64,000 bases of DNA from Enterobacteriaceae bacterium UBA7338 (GTDB lineage: Bacteria > Pseudomonadota > Gammaproteobacteria > Enterobacterales > Enterobacteriaceae): the NCBI GenBank assembly GCA_002480085.1, contig DKPJ01000013.1:1-64000 (forward strand), given 5' to 3'. Made by a program: the position numbers and the translations under genes. Each line of letters begins with the position of its first letter. Position 1 is the first letter of the stretch. Shown here piece after piece: positions 35,316-44,492 of the stretch. The notes beneath the pieces are model-generated. The model saw nothing but the letters and a program-made list of their open reading frames with translations, was not told the origin of the DNA and did no database searches.

Positions 35316-36817
35316 TATGCAGCCTCCTGTTTCGCACCGCTGGCGGCGCTGACGATGGTCTCCGCCGTGGCTTCACCCGCCGCATATTCGGCCACCATCC
35401 GCCCCTCGTGCATCACTACAATCCGGTCAGCCATGCCCATCACCTCCGGCAGCTCTGAGGAGACCATGATCACCGCCAGCCCCTGGCCCACCAGCTCGGA
35501 CATAAACTGGTGTACGGCGGCCTTCGAGCCGATATCGATGCCTTTGGTCGGCTCATCGAGGATGATGACGTCAGGATGCGTGGCGAGCCATTTGCCGATC
35601 ACCACCTTCTGCTGGTTGCCGCCGGAGAGCGTCTCCACCGGCTGTTTCCAGCTGAACGCTTTGACCTGAAGCCGTCGGGCATACTCATCGGCAAGCTGCC
35701 ACTCACGATCGTCGTGCAGCACGCCGTTCGGGTTAAGCTTGCTAAGCTGTGGCAGGCTGATGTTCTGGGCGATAGGCAGGGCAATAATCGCCCCCTGCTT
35801 CTGCCGCTCTTCCGGCACGCAGACGATACCGGCCCGGATGGCATCCGCAGGCTGGTGGAACTGTACCGCCTTGCCGTTAAGCACGATCTCGCCGGAGGAG
35901 GGACGCGATACCCCGGAGAGGGCCTGCATTAGCTCGGTGCGGCCTGCGCCGACCAGTCCGTAAAAGCCGAGGATCTCACCCTTGCGCAGGGTAAAGCTGA
36001 TGTGGGCAAACTCGGTGGGATGGCAGAGATCCTTCACCTCCAGCACCGTTTCGCCTGCATCGCAGGCGATCTTGGGATAGGTCTGGGTAATGGCGCGGCC
36101 TACCATCATCGCCACCATCCGCTCTTCGCTGATCTCACTCATCGCCCCGGAGCCGACGTACACCCCGTCGCGTAGGATGGTGTAGTGATCCGCCAGCTCA
36201 AAAATCTCGTCGAACTTATGGGAGATAAACAGAATTGCTTTGCCCTCCTGCTTCAGGCGCTCAACGATCTGGTAGAACTCCAGAATCTCGTGCTGGGAGA
36301 GCGCGGCAGTGGGTTCGTCGAGGATCACCACCTGCGCATCAAAGGAGAGGGCGCGGGCAATGGCGACCATGTGGCGCTGAGCGATGCTCAGGGTCTTCAG
36401 GGTCGCGTGGGGATCGATCTGCACTTCGAGGCGGGCGAGGATATCCCGCGCCCTCTGGTGCATGGCGGGCCAGTCGAGCTTTTTCAAAAAGCCGGTGTAG
36501 AGGTACTGGCCGACAAAAATGTTCTCCGTCACCGATAGCTCATCAAACAGCACGGTCTCCTGATGGATCGCCGTGATGCCCACCCGATGGGCGGATTCCG
36601 GCGTGGGAAGCTGAATAGGGATCGCCTTATAGAGGATTTCGCCCTCTTCAGGCTGATAGATGCCGGTCATCACTTTGACCAGCGTGGATTTGCCTGCGCC
36701 ATTTTCACCAATCAGCGCGGTGACTTTGCCAGGCCAGAGGTCAAGCTGTACGTTCTCAAGGGCGCGCACGCCGGGGAACACCTTGGTGATCCCCTTGAGC
36801 TGAAGCAGTGGGGTCAT
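35315..36817 (-). CDS. CUT2 ABC transporter ATP-binding protein (rhamnose)
   Basis: A 500-residue duplicated ATPase of the RbsA/LsrA type. The N-terminal half has Walker A GENGAGKST (37-45) and Walker B VVILDEPTAA. The C-terminal half has the degenerate P-loop GLVGAGRTEL, a clean signature LSGGNQQKV and Walker B VIILDEPTKG. A non-canonical second P-loop is normal in this subfamily. Rhizobial homologue RhaT (not the E. coli symporter RhaT). Confidence 0.9.
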   Translation of the reverse strand: MTPLLQLKGITKVFPGVRALENVQLDLWPGKVTALIGENGAGKSTLVKVMTGIYQPEEGEILYKAIPIQLPTPESAHRVGITAIHQETVLFDELSVTENIFVGQYLYTGFLKKLDWPAMHQRARDILARLEVQIDPHATLKTLSIAQRHMVAIARALSFDAQVVILDEPTAALSQHEILEFYQIVERLKQEGKAILFISHKFDEIFELADHYTILRDGVYVGSGAMSEISEERMVAMMVGRAITQTYPKIACDAGETVLEVKDLCHPTEFAHISFTLRKGEILGFYGLVGAGRTELMQALSGVSRPSSGEIVLNGKAVQFHQPADAIRAGIVCVPEERQKQGAIIALPIAQNISLPQLSKLNPNGVLHDDREWQLADEYARRLQVKAFSWKQPVETLSGGNQQKVVIGKWLATHPDVIILDEPTKGIDIGSKAAVHQFMSELVGQGLAVIMVSSELPEVMGMADRIVVMHEGRMVAEYAAGEATAETIVSAASGAKQEAA

Positions 36818-36844
36818 GATAAGTCTCCGTATCGACGGGGGATC

Positions 36845-36910
36845 GTAGGCCGGATAAGCGCAGCGCCAACCGGCAGAACGGCGGTTGATGCTGGCGCTTA
36901 TCCGTCCTAC
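36845..36910. repeat. REP pair between binding-protein and ATPase genes
   Basis: Opposed units gtaggccggataagcg... (36845-36874) and ...cgcttatccgtcctac (to 36910). It follows the periplasmic binding-protein gene, the same arrangement as REP after malE, where it stabilises the binding-protein mRNA. Confidence 0.8.
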
Positions 36911-36918
36911 AAATCACA

Positions 36919-37905
36919 TCAGAAAATCTTGGAAAACTTATCAATGTTGCTGGCATCGTAGACGAACGGTTCAGACATCGCACCGCTGCCGTCAGCATCC
37001 AGCTTCACCTTGCCGAGCTTGCCCATGTTGGCTTCGGTTTTGGTGGCCGTGCCTTTGACCAGATCGTCAGCCAGATAGGTCGCGGCATAGCCCAGATCGA
37101 TCGGGTTCCAGATAGCAAAGCTCTTAGTTGCGCCGGACTTCACCGCACCCGCCATCTCCGACGGCAGGCCTAATCCGGTGACGTACACCTTGCCAATTTT
37201 GTCCTGATCCTTCACCGCCTGGGCGGCGGCCACGATCCCCACCGAGGAGGGAGAGACGATCACTTTCAGATCCGGGTAGGTTTTCAGCAGGCCAACCGCC
37301 TCGCGGTAGCTCTTATCGGAGAGGTCATCGCCGTAGGCCACCGTCACCAAGTTGACGGAGGGGTACTTCGGCAGCACTTTTTTCATCTCTTCAATCCAGA
37401 TGTTCTGGTTGGTCGAGGTTGGCGTCGCGCTGAGGATCGCCACGTCGCCCTTCTCTACGTTCAGCGCCTTCAGCGCCTCGGCGGCAAGCTTAACGTTGGT
37501 TTCACCAATTAGGGCGTTATTTGATGGGTTGAGATGGATCTGGCGGCCCGCTTTCGCCACGCCGGAGTCCCATGACACCACTTTGATCCCGCGCTGCATC
37601 GCTTTTTTCAGCACCGGCACAACCGCATCCGGATCGTTCGCCGAGATAGCGATCGCATCTACCCCCTGGGCGATCAAACCGTTAAGCACTTCGATCTGCG
37701 CCTCTGCCGTGGTGGTGGTCGGGCCGGTATAAATGACTTTCACATCCCCTAACTCTTTGGCCGCCTCCTGGGCACCGACGTTCGCTGCCTCAAAAAATCC
37801 ATTGCCGAGGGATTTTGCGACCAGGGCAATTTTCACTTCTGCTAGTGCGGAACCGGACAACGCCAGGGCGGCAACGGTGAGGATCAAGCTTGTCTTTATT
37901 CTCAT
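36919..37905 (-). CDS. Rhamnose ABC transporter periplasmic binding protein
   Basis: A 328-residue periplasmic binding protein of the ribose/AI-2 type. The signal peptide spans about 22 residues (MRIKTSLILTVAALALSGSALA). The mature protein begins EVKIALV and contains DAIAISANDPDAVVPVLKKA, a family hallmark. It heads the importer set in the order binding protein, ATPase, permease, permease, directly behind rhaD. Rhamnose specificity is inferred from the operon; the rhizobial homologue is RhaS (not the E. coli regulator RhaS). Confidence 0.88.
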   Translation of the reverse strand: MRIKTSLILTVAALALSGSALAEVKIALVAKSLGNGFFEAANVGAQEAAKELGDVKVIYTGPTTTTAEAQIEVLNGLIAQGVDAIAISANDPDAVVPVLKKAMQRGIKVVSWDSGVAKAGRQIHLNPSNNALIGETNVKLAAEALKALNVEKGDVAILSATPTSTNQNIWIEEMKKVLPKYPSVNLVTVAYGDDLSDKSYREAVGLLKTYPDLKVIVSPSSVGIVAAAQAVKDQDKIGKVYVTGLGLPSEMAGAVKSGATKSFAIWNPIDLGYAATYLADDLVKGTATKTEANMGKLGKVKLDADGSGAMSEPFVYDASNIDKFSKIF

Positions 37906-37959
37906 TGCTTTTACTCCACTGATATTGAGTTAGTTGTGTAGGGCTTGCAGGTGTAGCTT

Positions 37960-37983
37960 CGCCCCGTCTTCATGAGCGGGGCG
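37960..37983 (-). other. Intercistronic hairpin after rhaD
   Basis: Stem cgccccg/cggggcg (37960-37966, 37977-37983). There is no T-run in the rhaD direction, so I read it as an mRNA-processing or stabilising hairpin that lets transcription continue into the importer genes. Confidence 0.55.
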
Positions 37984-37991
37984 CGATGTTC

Positions 37992-38822
37992 TTATTTATA
38001 AAGCTCGAGTGCGCTGGCCATCGGGGTGACGCCAAAGCGTTTGCCGAGGGCAATCAACTCCTCCTGAGTGATGGTCTGCTTCATGCCGCCCATCGAGTAG
38101 ACCTTGACCAGCACCTCGGCAGACTTCTCGGCGGTGTCGATCAGGCCAAAGGCTTCGTCCAGGGTTGGGCCGCTGCCGAAGACGCCGTGGAACGGCCACA
38201 GCACCAGCGAGTGCCGCGTCATCTGCCCTGCGGTGGCCTGGCCGATCTCATCGGTGCCCGGGACCATCCATGGCAGAATGCCAACGCCGTCAGGAAACAC
38301 AACCAGGCATTCGGTACTGCCTTCCCACAGTTTGCGGGTGATCACATCCGTATCGTTTTCCAACACATAGGTGAGGGCGATCAGGTTGGTGGCGTGGCAG
38401 TGCATAATCACACGGTCTTTGCCGTCGGTGGCCTTGATGCGCTCGCAGTGGGAGAGAAAGTGCGCCGGCAGCTCGGAGGTCGGAACCGCTTCGTCGGTCA
38501 GCCCCCAGAGAATGTGGTAGCCCGCACCGTCGCTATCAACCTTAACGATGCCTAAGTTAGCAACGGGGTCGAGCTGCACGTTACGGAAGAATTTGCCGGA
38601 TCCGGTCACGATAAACGGCGTATTGGCCAGCAGCGGCATCGGCTGGCTCAGAGCGATATAGCGCGGGCTGGCGTGGAACTCGGTCTCAAACGGCGCGATA
38701 TCCGCGTCGTCCAGGCGCAGTGTCAGGTTGCCGCCGTTGCGCTCGTCCCAGCCCTTCAGCCAGGCGTCAAAGGTGGCTTTGATCATCCCCTGGACGAACC
38801 ATGAATCTTGTATGTTCTGCAT
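37992..38822 (-). CDS. rhaD: Rhamnulose-1-phosphate aldolase
   Basis: Class II aldolase splitting L-rhamnulose 1-phosphate into dihydroxyacetone phosphate and L-lactaldehyde. The 276-residue protein shows the zinc ligands in MHCHATN near residues 140-146 and the C-terminal His in WPFHGVFG near residue 212, plus the catalytic Glu in STECLVV. Third in the rhaBAD order, followed here by the ABC importer rather than by a terminator. Confidence 0.97.
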   Translation of the reverse strand: MQNIQDSWFVQGMIKATFDAWLKGWDERNGGNLTLRLDDADIAPFETEFHASPRYIALSQPMPLLANTPFIVTGSGKFFRNVQLDPVANLGIVKVDSDGAGYHILWGLTDEAVPTSELPAHFLSHCERIKATDGKDRVIMHCHATNLIALTYVLENDTDVITRKLWEGSTECLVVFPDGVGILPWMVPGTDEIGQATAGQMTRHSLVLWPFHGVFGSGPTLDEAFGLIDTAEKSAEVLVKVYSMGGMKQTITQEELIALGKRFGVTPMASALELYK

Positions 38823-38844
38823 AGTCTCTGTGTTCCTTAAAAAT

Positions 38845-38870
38845 GCCGGGTGGCGCTGCGCTTACCCGGC
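38845..38870. repeat. REP element between rhaA and rhaD
   Basis: One palindromic unit gccgggtggcg...cacccggc-type (38845-38870) in the 55-bp rhaA-rhaD gap, inside the operon. Confidence 0.7.
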
Positions 38871-38877
38871 CTGCTGT

Positions 38878-40137
38878 TTATTTACGGTTGCTTAAAATCT
38901 CTTTCTCATAGGCGCGGACGCTGTCCAGCCACTGGCTCCCCGCCGGGGTATCGTGGCGCTGGCAGTACATCTCCCAGACTGCCTGCCACGGCAGCGATTT
39001 TTGCTCCTCCAACAGCGCCAGACGGGCGGTGTAGTCACCCTCGGCTTCCAGCGCGCGCAGCTGATCGGTCGGCTCCAGCAGAGCGCGCAGCAGGGCCTTT
39101 TTCATGTTGCGGGTGCCAATCACCCATGCGGCGATGCGGTTGATAGAGGCATCAAAGAAGTCGAGGCCGATGTGTACCCGGTCAAAGAGATCGTGGCGGA
39201 CGATTTCGCTGGCGATAGCCTGGGTTTCGTCATCCAGCAGCACCACGTGGTCGCTGTCCCAGCGCACCGGACGGCTGACGTGCAGCAGCAGGCGCGGGAT
39301 ATAGAGCATGGCGGCGGAGATCTTGTCGGAGATCACCTCCGTCGGGTGGAAGTGGCCGGCATCGAGGCAGAGCGCGGTCCGGCGGCTGGTGGCGTAGCCC
39401 ATGTAAAACTCATTCGAGCCGACGGTGTAGCTCTCCGCACCGATGCCAAACAGCTTGCTCTCCACGGCATCGATGTGGTGGTCGAGGCTCAGCTTTTCGC
39501 TCAGGGCCTCATCCAGCGCGGCGAGCAGGCGCTGGCGCGGCGCGAGGCGGTCAACGGTGACATCTTTCATGCCGTCCGGGACCCAGATGTTCATCACCGA
39601 TGGCGTGCCCAGCTGCTCGCCAAAGTACGCCGAGACGCGACGGCAGGCTTTGACGTGATCGATCCAAAACTGGCGGATCTCATCGTTGGCATGGGAGAGG
39701 GTAAACCCATCGGCGCTCAGCGGATGCGAGAAGCAGGAGGGGTTAAAGTCCAGGCCCAGCTTCTGCGCTTTTGCCCACTCCACCCAGTTTTTGAAGTGCT
39801 CAGGCCTGATGGCGTTACGCTCTACCGGCGTCTCCGACTCCAGGTAGATGGCATGGAGGTTCAGGCGCTTTGGCCCTGGGATCAGGCTCAGGGCCTGCTC
39901 GAGATCGGCCCGCAGCTCCTGGGCGCTGCGCGCTTTGCCGGGGTAGTTGCCGGTGGCCTGGATGCCGCCGGTCAGGCCGCCCTGCGGGTTCTCAAACCCG
40001 GCAACGTCATCGCCCTGCCAGCAGTGCATGGAAACCGGCAGGCGATCGAGCTGGCGCAGCGCCTCCTCAACGTCAACGCCTACTGCGGCAAACCGCTGCT
40101 TAGCCAGTTCCCAGGCTTGTTCAATTGGAGTGGTCAT
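38878..40137 (-). CDS. rhaA: L-rhamnose isomerase
   Basis: Metal-dependent isomerase converting L-rhamnose to L-rhamnulose. The ATG at 40137 (RBS ggag, 8 nt away) gives 419 residues like E. coli; an in-frame TTG two codons upstream is not needed. Metal site motifs include LHAIYLE, ESKLFGIGAE and DAGHFHPTE. It overlaps rhaB by 4 bp (ATGA). Confidence 0.97.
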   Translation of the reverse strand: MTTPIEQAWELAKQRFAAVGVDVEEALRQLDRLPVSMHCWQGDDVAGFENPQGGLTGGIQATGNYPGKARSAQELRADLEQALSLIPGPKRLNLHAIYLESETPVERNAIRPEHFKNWVEWAKAQKLGLDFNPSCFSHPLSADGFTLSHANDEIRQFWIDHVKACRRVSAYFGEQLGTPSVMNIWVPDGMKDVTVDRLAPRQRLLAALDEALSEKLSLDHHIDAVESKLFGIGAESYTVGSNEFYMGYATSRRTALCLDAGHFHPTEVISDKISAAMLYIPRLLLHVSRPVRWDSDHVVLLDDETQAIASEIVRHDLFDRVHIGLDFFDASINRIAAWVIGTRNMKKALLRALLEPTDQLRALEAEGDYTARLALLEEQKSLPWQAVWEMYCQRHDTPAGSQWLDSVRAYEKEILSNRK

Positions 40138-41603
40138 GCGCAAAGCTCCTTTCTCTGTTGTTTGGCTTGAAACTGCGCAGCGTGGCGGGCAATTTCACTG
40201 TCAGGTTGTGGAATAAAGGTGGTCAGATCGTAATTGGCCGTCACGACCTGGCGGAAAGCGTCGATGTTGTTCAGCTCGTCCAGGGTCATCAGCTGAATAC
40301 CGATGTTGCCCAGCGTCGAGGCTTCGACGGGACCAGCGACCACGGTGACGCCGCAGGCGTCGGCGCAGAGCTGGTTAAGGAGGCGGTTCTGGCAGCCGCC
40401 GCCAACGATATGCAGCTGGCTAAACGGCCTGCCACGCAGCGCGGCCAGCTCGCCGAGCACGTTGGCGTAGAGCAGGGCAAGGCTATCGAAGATGCAGCGC
40501 GCCAGTTCAGCATGGCTGGCTGGCTCCGGCTGGCCTGACTCGCGGCAGGCGGCCTGGATCTCAGCGCTCATGTTGTCCGGGTTGATAAAGCGCTCATCGT
40601 TGGGATTGATCAGCATCCGGCACGGCGTAAGCTGCTCGGTGTCGGCAATCAGGGCGGGCAGGTCGGTCACGCTCTGCTCTTTCAACACGCGCTGCAGCAG
40701 CCACAGGCCCATGATGTTTTTCAGCACCCGGTAGCGCCCTTCGGCACCGCCCTCGTTGGTGATATTGGCCGTCAGCGCCGCCTCGTTGGTATAGGGGGTG
40801 TTGCTCTCGAAGCCCATCAGGGACCAGGTGCCGGAGGAGAGATAGGCGCTGTCCGCGTCGCTCAGCGGCGAGGCGATCACCGCGCTGGCGGTATCATGGC
40901 TGGCGACGGCCACGACGGGGATCTCATTGCCCTGCGGGCTTCGCCAGTGACCGATCACGTTGCCCGGCTGGGTAGGGCGGCCAAACCAGGCTTTATCAGC
41001 GCCGGCCCAGGCCAGCAGAACGTCATCCCACTCATCGCTATCGATGTTGACCAGCTGGGTGGTGGTGGCGTTGGTGTACTCCCAGTTCATCTTGCCCGTC
41101 AGGCGGAAGCTAAAGTAGTCCGGGATCAGCAGGGCATGAGCCACCTGCGCCGCCTGCGCTGGCTGTTGATCAACGAAGGCGCGCAGCTGGTAGAGGGTGT
41201 TAAACGGCAGAAACTGGATGCCGCTGCGTTGGTAGATGGTCTCTTTGCCGAGCTGCGCCTGGGCGCGGGTCATCACACCGTGGGTGCGCCCGTCGCGGTA
41301 TGACACCGGCAGGCCGACCCGCTGACCGTGTTTATCAATCAGCACATAGTCCACGCCCCAGGTATCAATGCCAATGCTATCTATTTGGCTGCCCTGCTCG
41401 TTGACCTTGTTTAGCCCAAGACGAATCTCATCCTCCAGGCTGTCGATATCCCAGGTAGCGACGCCGCCCACGTTTTGCAGGCCGTTGACGAAGCGGTGGA
41501 TTTCTCGCAGCGACAGGGTGCGCTGTTTACTGTCGTAACGCGCCAGCATTACGCGTCCACTGGATGCGCCGAGATCAACCGCGACACAATGGCGAAAGGT
41601 CAT
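40134..41603 (-). CDS. rhaB: L-rhamnulokinase
   Basis: FGGY-family kinase that phosphorylates L-rhamnulose. The 489 residues equal E. coli. N-terminal phosphate loop AVDLGASSGRVML (residues 8-20), the catalytic base region GIDTWGVDYVL, and C-terminal adenosine loop HIVGGGCQNRLLNQ near residue 400 are all intact. First gene of the operon transcribed away from rhaSR. Confidence 0.97.
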   Translation of the reverse strand: MTFRHCVAVDLGASSGRVMLARYDSKQRTLSLREIHRFVNGLQNVGGVATWDIDSLEDEIRLGLNKVNEQGSQIDSIGIDTWGVDYVLIDKHGQRVGLPVSYRDGRTHGVMTRAQAQLGKETIYQRSGIQFLPFNTLYQLRAFVDQQPAQAAQVAHALLIPDYFSFRLTGKMNWEYTNATTTQLVNIDSDEWDDVLLAWAGADKAWFGRPTQPGNVIGHWRSPQGNEIPVVAVASHDTASAVIASPLSDADSAYLSSGTWSLMGFESNTPYTNEAALTANITNEGGAEGRYRVLKNIMGLWLLQRVLKEQSVTDLPALIADTEQLTPCRMLINPNDERFINPDNMSAEIQAACRESGQPEPASHAELARCIFDSLALLYANVLGELAALRGRPFSQLHIVGGGCQNRLLNQLCADACGVTVVAGPVEASTLGNIGIQLMTLDELNNIDAFRQVVTANYDLTTFIPQPDSEIARHAAQFQAKQQRKELCA

Positions 41604-41903
41604 AGTGGAGTCCTTCTGAGAGTCATTGCACTCAGTCTACGAACCCCATCAGCGACGCACCTTCTTGCTATGGACAGGCAAAATCAGGCGCTGGCAAGAA
41701 AGCAAAGATGAACGTGATAGCGTTCACAATTTCCGGTAATAGCGCCCCTCACAGCTGATGTGACGCCAGCCGCATTTCCCGATCTTTCCCAGCGTTTCTT
41801 GAAAAAGCAGCCGGGTTTGCGCGCTTTGACGTCAAAAATTCAAGGTGGGATTGTCAGCCCTTCATTACTATTTTTGGCATGTTCTCCATTTCAGGAAGCC
41901 ATC
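41604..41903. promoter_or_regulatory. rhaB-rhaS divergent control region
   Basis: This 300-bp region must hold the rhaBAD and rhaSR promoters and the RhaS and RhaR half-sites. The clearest element is a CRP site aacgtgatagcgttcacaat (41711-41730; GTGA-N6-TCAC core). By E. coli analogy RhaS binds on the rhaB side and RhaR on the rhaS side; I cannot delimit those sites by eye. Confidence 0.75.
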
Positions 41904-42740
41904 ATGACCGTACTACACAGCGTGGATTTTTTTCCGTCAGGTAAAACGCCTGTGGCTATCGAGCCGCGCCTTCCCCAGTCGGCGTTTCCTGAACATCACC
42001 ATGATTTCCATGAGATAGTTATCGTTGAGCATGGCACGGGCATTCACGTCTTTAACGGCCAGCCCTACTCCATTAGCGGGGGCAGCGTCTGCTTTATCCG
42101 CGACCACGATCGCCACCTCTACGAGCACACGGATAATCTCTGTCTGACCAACGTGCTCTACCGCTCGCCGGAGGCTTTCCAGTTCTTAGCGGGCCTGAAC
42201 CAGCTGCTGCCTCAGGAGCAGGACGGACACTACCCCTCTCACTGGCGAGTTAACCAGGGGGCACTACAGCAGGTGCGGCAGATCGTCAGCCAGATGGAGC
42301 AGAGCAGCGAAGAGGAGGGGACTGCCGCCCTTGCCAGCCGTGAGATCCTGTTTATGCAGCTGCTGGTGCTGCTGCGTAAGAGCAGCCTTGAGGAGGGGGG
42401 AGTTAATAACGATGCCCGATTGAGCCATATGATGGCGTGGCTGGAAGATCACTTCGCGGATGAGGTCTGCTGGGAGTCCCTTGCCGATCGCTTCTCGCTC
42501 TCCCTGCGTACGCTGCACCGCCAGCTGAAGCAGCATACGGGCATGACGCCTCAGCGCTACCTCAACCGTCTGCGCCTGATTAAAGCCCGTCACCTGCTGC
42601 GCCACAGCGACGAGAGCGTCACCGATATCGCCTATCGCTGTGGTTTTGGCGACAGCAACCACTTTTCCACGCTTTTTCGCCGGGAGTTTAGCTGGTCGCC
42701 GCGGGATATCCGCCAGGGGCGGGATACGCCGCTGCAATAG
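41904..42740 (+). CDS. rhaS: AraC-family rhamnose operon activator RhaS
   Basis: Activates rhaBAD in response to L-rhamnose. The start at 41904 (MTVLHSVDFFPSGK) gives 278 residues as in E. coli. An N-terminal cupin-like sugar domain (HHHDFHEIVIVEHGTG) is followed by two HTH motifs (about 190-270, SLADRFSLSLRTLHRQLK and VTDIAYRCGFGDSNHFSTLF). It is followed after 80 bp by rhaR. Confidence 0.96.
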   Translation: MTVLHSVDFFPSGKTPVAIEPRLPQSAFPEHHHDFHEIVIVEHGTGIHVFNGQPYSISGGSVCFIRDHDRHLYEHTDNLCLTNVLYRSPEAFQFLAGLNQLLPQEQDGHYPSHWRVNQGALQQVRQIVSQMEQSSEEEGTAALASREILFMQLLVLLRKSSLEEGGVNNDARLSHMMAWLEDHFADEVCWESLADRFSLSLRTLHRQLKQHTGMTPQRYLNRLRLIKARHLLRHSDESVTDIAYRCGFGDSNHFSTLFRREFSWSPRDIRQGRDTPLQ

Positions 42741-42820
42741 CCGTAAACGAGAAGGCAATCACCGTTTTTTTGCCGGAAAACAGCTAAATATAGAAGGTTG
42801 AAAGCTGTTGAGGTGATGCT

Positions 42821-43675
42821 GTGGCAGGCCAGTTGATTCTGCGGAGAGATGATTTTTTTGCCAGGCCTGGGCAGGCGGTCGCGGTGGCCGATCGCTATCC
42901 GCAAAACGTCTTTGCTGAGCACTCCCATGAGTTTAACGAGCTGGTACTGGTCTGGCGCGGCAACGGCCTGCATATTCTTAACGATCGTCCGTACCGCATC
43001 ACCCGGGGCGATCTCTTCTATATCCGCGCCGAGGACCGTCACGCCTACGCCTCGGTAAACGATCTGGTGCTGCAAAACATCATCTACTGCCCGGAGCGGC
43101 TGACGCTTAACCTTGACTGGGCCGCGCACATTCCAGGCCTGGACGGCAGGGAGCCGATACCCTACTGGCGCATTGGCAGCAGCGGCATGGCTCAGGCCCG
43201 GCAGGTGATTAGCCAGCTGGAGCACGAGAGCGCCAAAGCGGATCCGCTCTCCGATCCGCTGGCAGAAACGCTGTTTGCCCAGCTGGTATTAACCCTGCAG
43301 CGCCATCGCTACGCCACTGACAATCTCTCGGCGACCCGCAGCGAAGCGTTGCTGGATAAGCTCATCACTGCCCTGGCCAGCAGCCTCAACCGAGCCTTTT
43401 TGCTTGAACAATTTTGCGAGCAAAATCAGTGCAGTGAGCGTACACTACGTCAGCAGTTTCGTACCCAGACCGGCATGACAATCAACAACTACCTGCGCCA
43501 GCTGCGCATCTGCCATGCCCAGTATCTGCTCCAGCATAGCGAGCTAATGATCGGTGAAATTGCGACACGCTGTGGTTTTGAAGACAGCAACTATTTTTCC
43601 GTGGTTTTTACCCGTGAAACCGGCGTGGCCCCGAGTCAGTGGCGGCAGCGCAGCAGGGCGCTCACGGGTACATAA
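42821..43675 (+). CDS. rhaR: AraC-family activator RhaR
   Basis: Rhamnose-responsive activator of rhaSR transcription. GTG start at 42821 gives 284 residues beginning MAGQLILRRDDFFA, aligning with E. coli RhaR. Sugar domain HEFNELVLVWRGNGLH, then HTH motifs with SERTLRQQFRTQTGM and IGEIATRCGFEDSNYFSVVF. In E. coli rhaT comes next; here sodA follows directly. Confidence 0.95.
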   Translation: MAGQLILRRDDFFARPGQAVAVADRYPQNVFAEHSHEFNELVLVWRGNGLHILNDRPYRITRGDLFYIRAEDRHAYASVNDLVLQNIIYCPERLTLNLDWAAHIPGLDGREPIPYWRIGSSGMAQARQVISQLEHESAKADPLSDPLAETLFAQLVLTLQRHRYATDNLSATRSEALLDKLITALASSLNRAFLLEQFCEQNQCSERTLRQQFRTQTGMTINNYLRQLRICHAQYLLQHSELMIGEIATRCGFEDSNYFSVVFTRETGVAPSQWRQRSRALTGT

Positions 43676-43706
43676 CAAAAGGTTATAACCATATAAAAAC
43701 TACGGC

Positions 43707-43725
43707 ATTGATAAACATTTTCAAT
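43707..43725. promoter_or_regulatory. Fur-box-like operator at sodA promoter
   Basis: attgataaacattttcaat is a 19-bp imperfect palindrome close to the E. coli sodA Fur site. It lies 78-96 bp before the sodA ATG, so iron control of this Mn enzyme is expected. ArcA and SoxS sites known in E. coli are not resolved here. Confidence 0.55.
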
Positions 43726-43802
43726 ACTACTTAATTAACTATAATGAACCAACTGCTTACGCGGCATTAACAATCGCCGCCCGACAATTAATGGAGATGA
43801 TT

Positions 43803-44423
43803 ATGAGTTACACACTGCCATCACTGCCGTACGCTTATGATGCACTGGAACCACACTTCGATAAGCAGACGATGGAAATCCATCACACTAAACATCACCA
43901 GACCTACGTTAACAACGCTAACGCCGCGCTGGAAAGCCTGCCGGAGCTGGCTAACCTGCCGGTAGAAGAGCTGATCGCCAAACTGGATCAGGTTCCGGCT
44001 GATAAGAAAACCGTACTGCGCAACAACGCAGGCGGCCACGCCAACCACAGCCTGTTCTGGAAAGGCTTGAAAACCGGCACTACCCTGCAGGGTGAGCTGA
44101 AATCCGCTATCGAGCGTGACTTCGGCTCCGTTGAGAAATTCAAAGAAGAGTTCGAGAAAGCAGCGGCAACCCGCTTCGGCTCCGGCTGGGCATGGCTGGT
44201 ACTGAAAGGCGACAAGCTGGCCGTTGTCTCTACCGCCAACCAGGATAGCCCGCTGATGGGTGAAGCTGTTTCTGGCGCATCCGGCTTCCCGATCCTGGGT
44301 CTGGACGTGTGGGAGCACGCTTACTACCTGAAATACCAGAACAAACGCCCGGACTACATCAAGGCATTCTGGGAAGTGGTAAACTGGGACGAAGCTGCTG
44401 CCCGTTTCGCTGCTAAAAAATAA
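43803..44423 (+). CDS. sodA: Manganese superoxide dismutase
   Basis: Cytosolic Mn-SOD converting superoxide to oxygen and hydrogen peroxide. I start at 43803 (MSYTLPSLPYAYD; RBS ggaga), giving 206 residues. Metal ligands are His27 (EIHHTKHH), His of NHSLFW near residue 82, and Asp and His in DVWEHAYYL near residue 168. Single-gene transcript with its own promoter and terminator. Confidence 0.97.
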   Translation: MSYTLPSLPYAYDALEPHFDKQTMEIHHTKHHQTYVNNANAALESLPELANLPVEELIAKLDQVPADKKTVLRNNAGGHANHSLFWKGLKTGTTLQGELKSAIERDFGSVEKFKEEFEKAAATRFGSGWAWLVLKGDKLAVVSTANQDSPLMGEAVSGASGFPILGLDVWEHAYYLKYQNKRPDYIKAFWEVVNWDEAAARFAAKK

Positions 44424-44442
44424 GGTTGCATTGCTTCCGGTG

Positions 44443-44470
44443 AAAAGCGAGTCTGATGACTCGCTTTTTT
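44443..44470 (+). terminator. sodA terminator
   Basis: Stem aaaagcgagtc/gactcgctttt (44443-44453, 44458-44468), loop tgat, continuing T-run. Confidence 0.93.
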
Positions 44471-44492
44471 TGTATCGGAATAAGGCGCTGCG

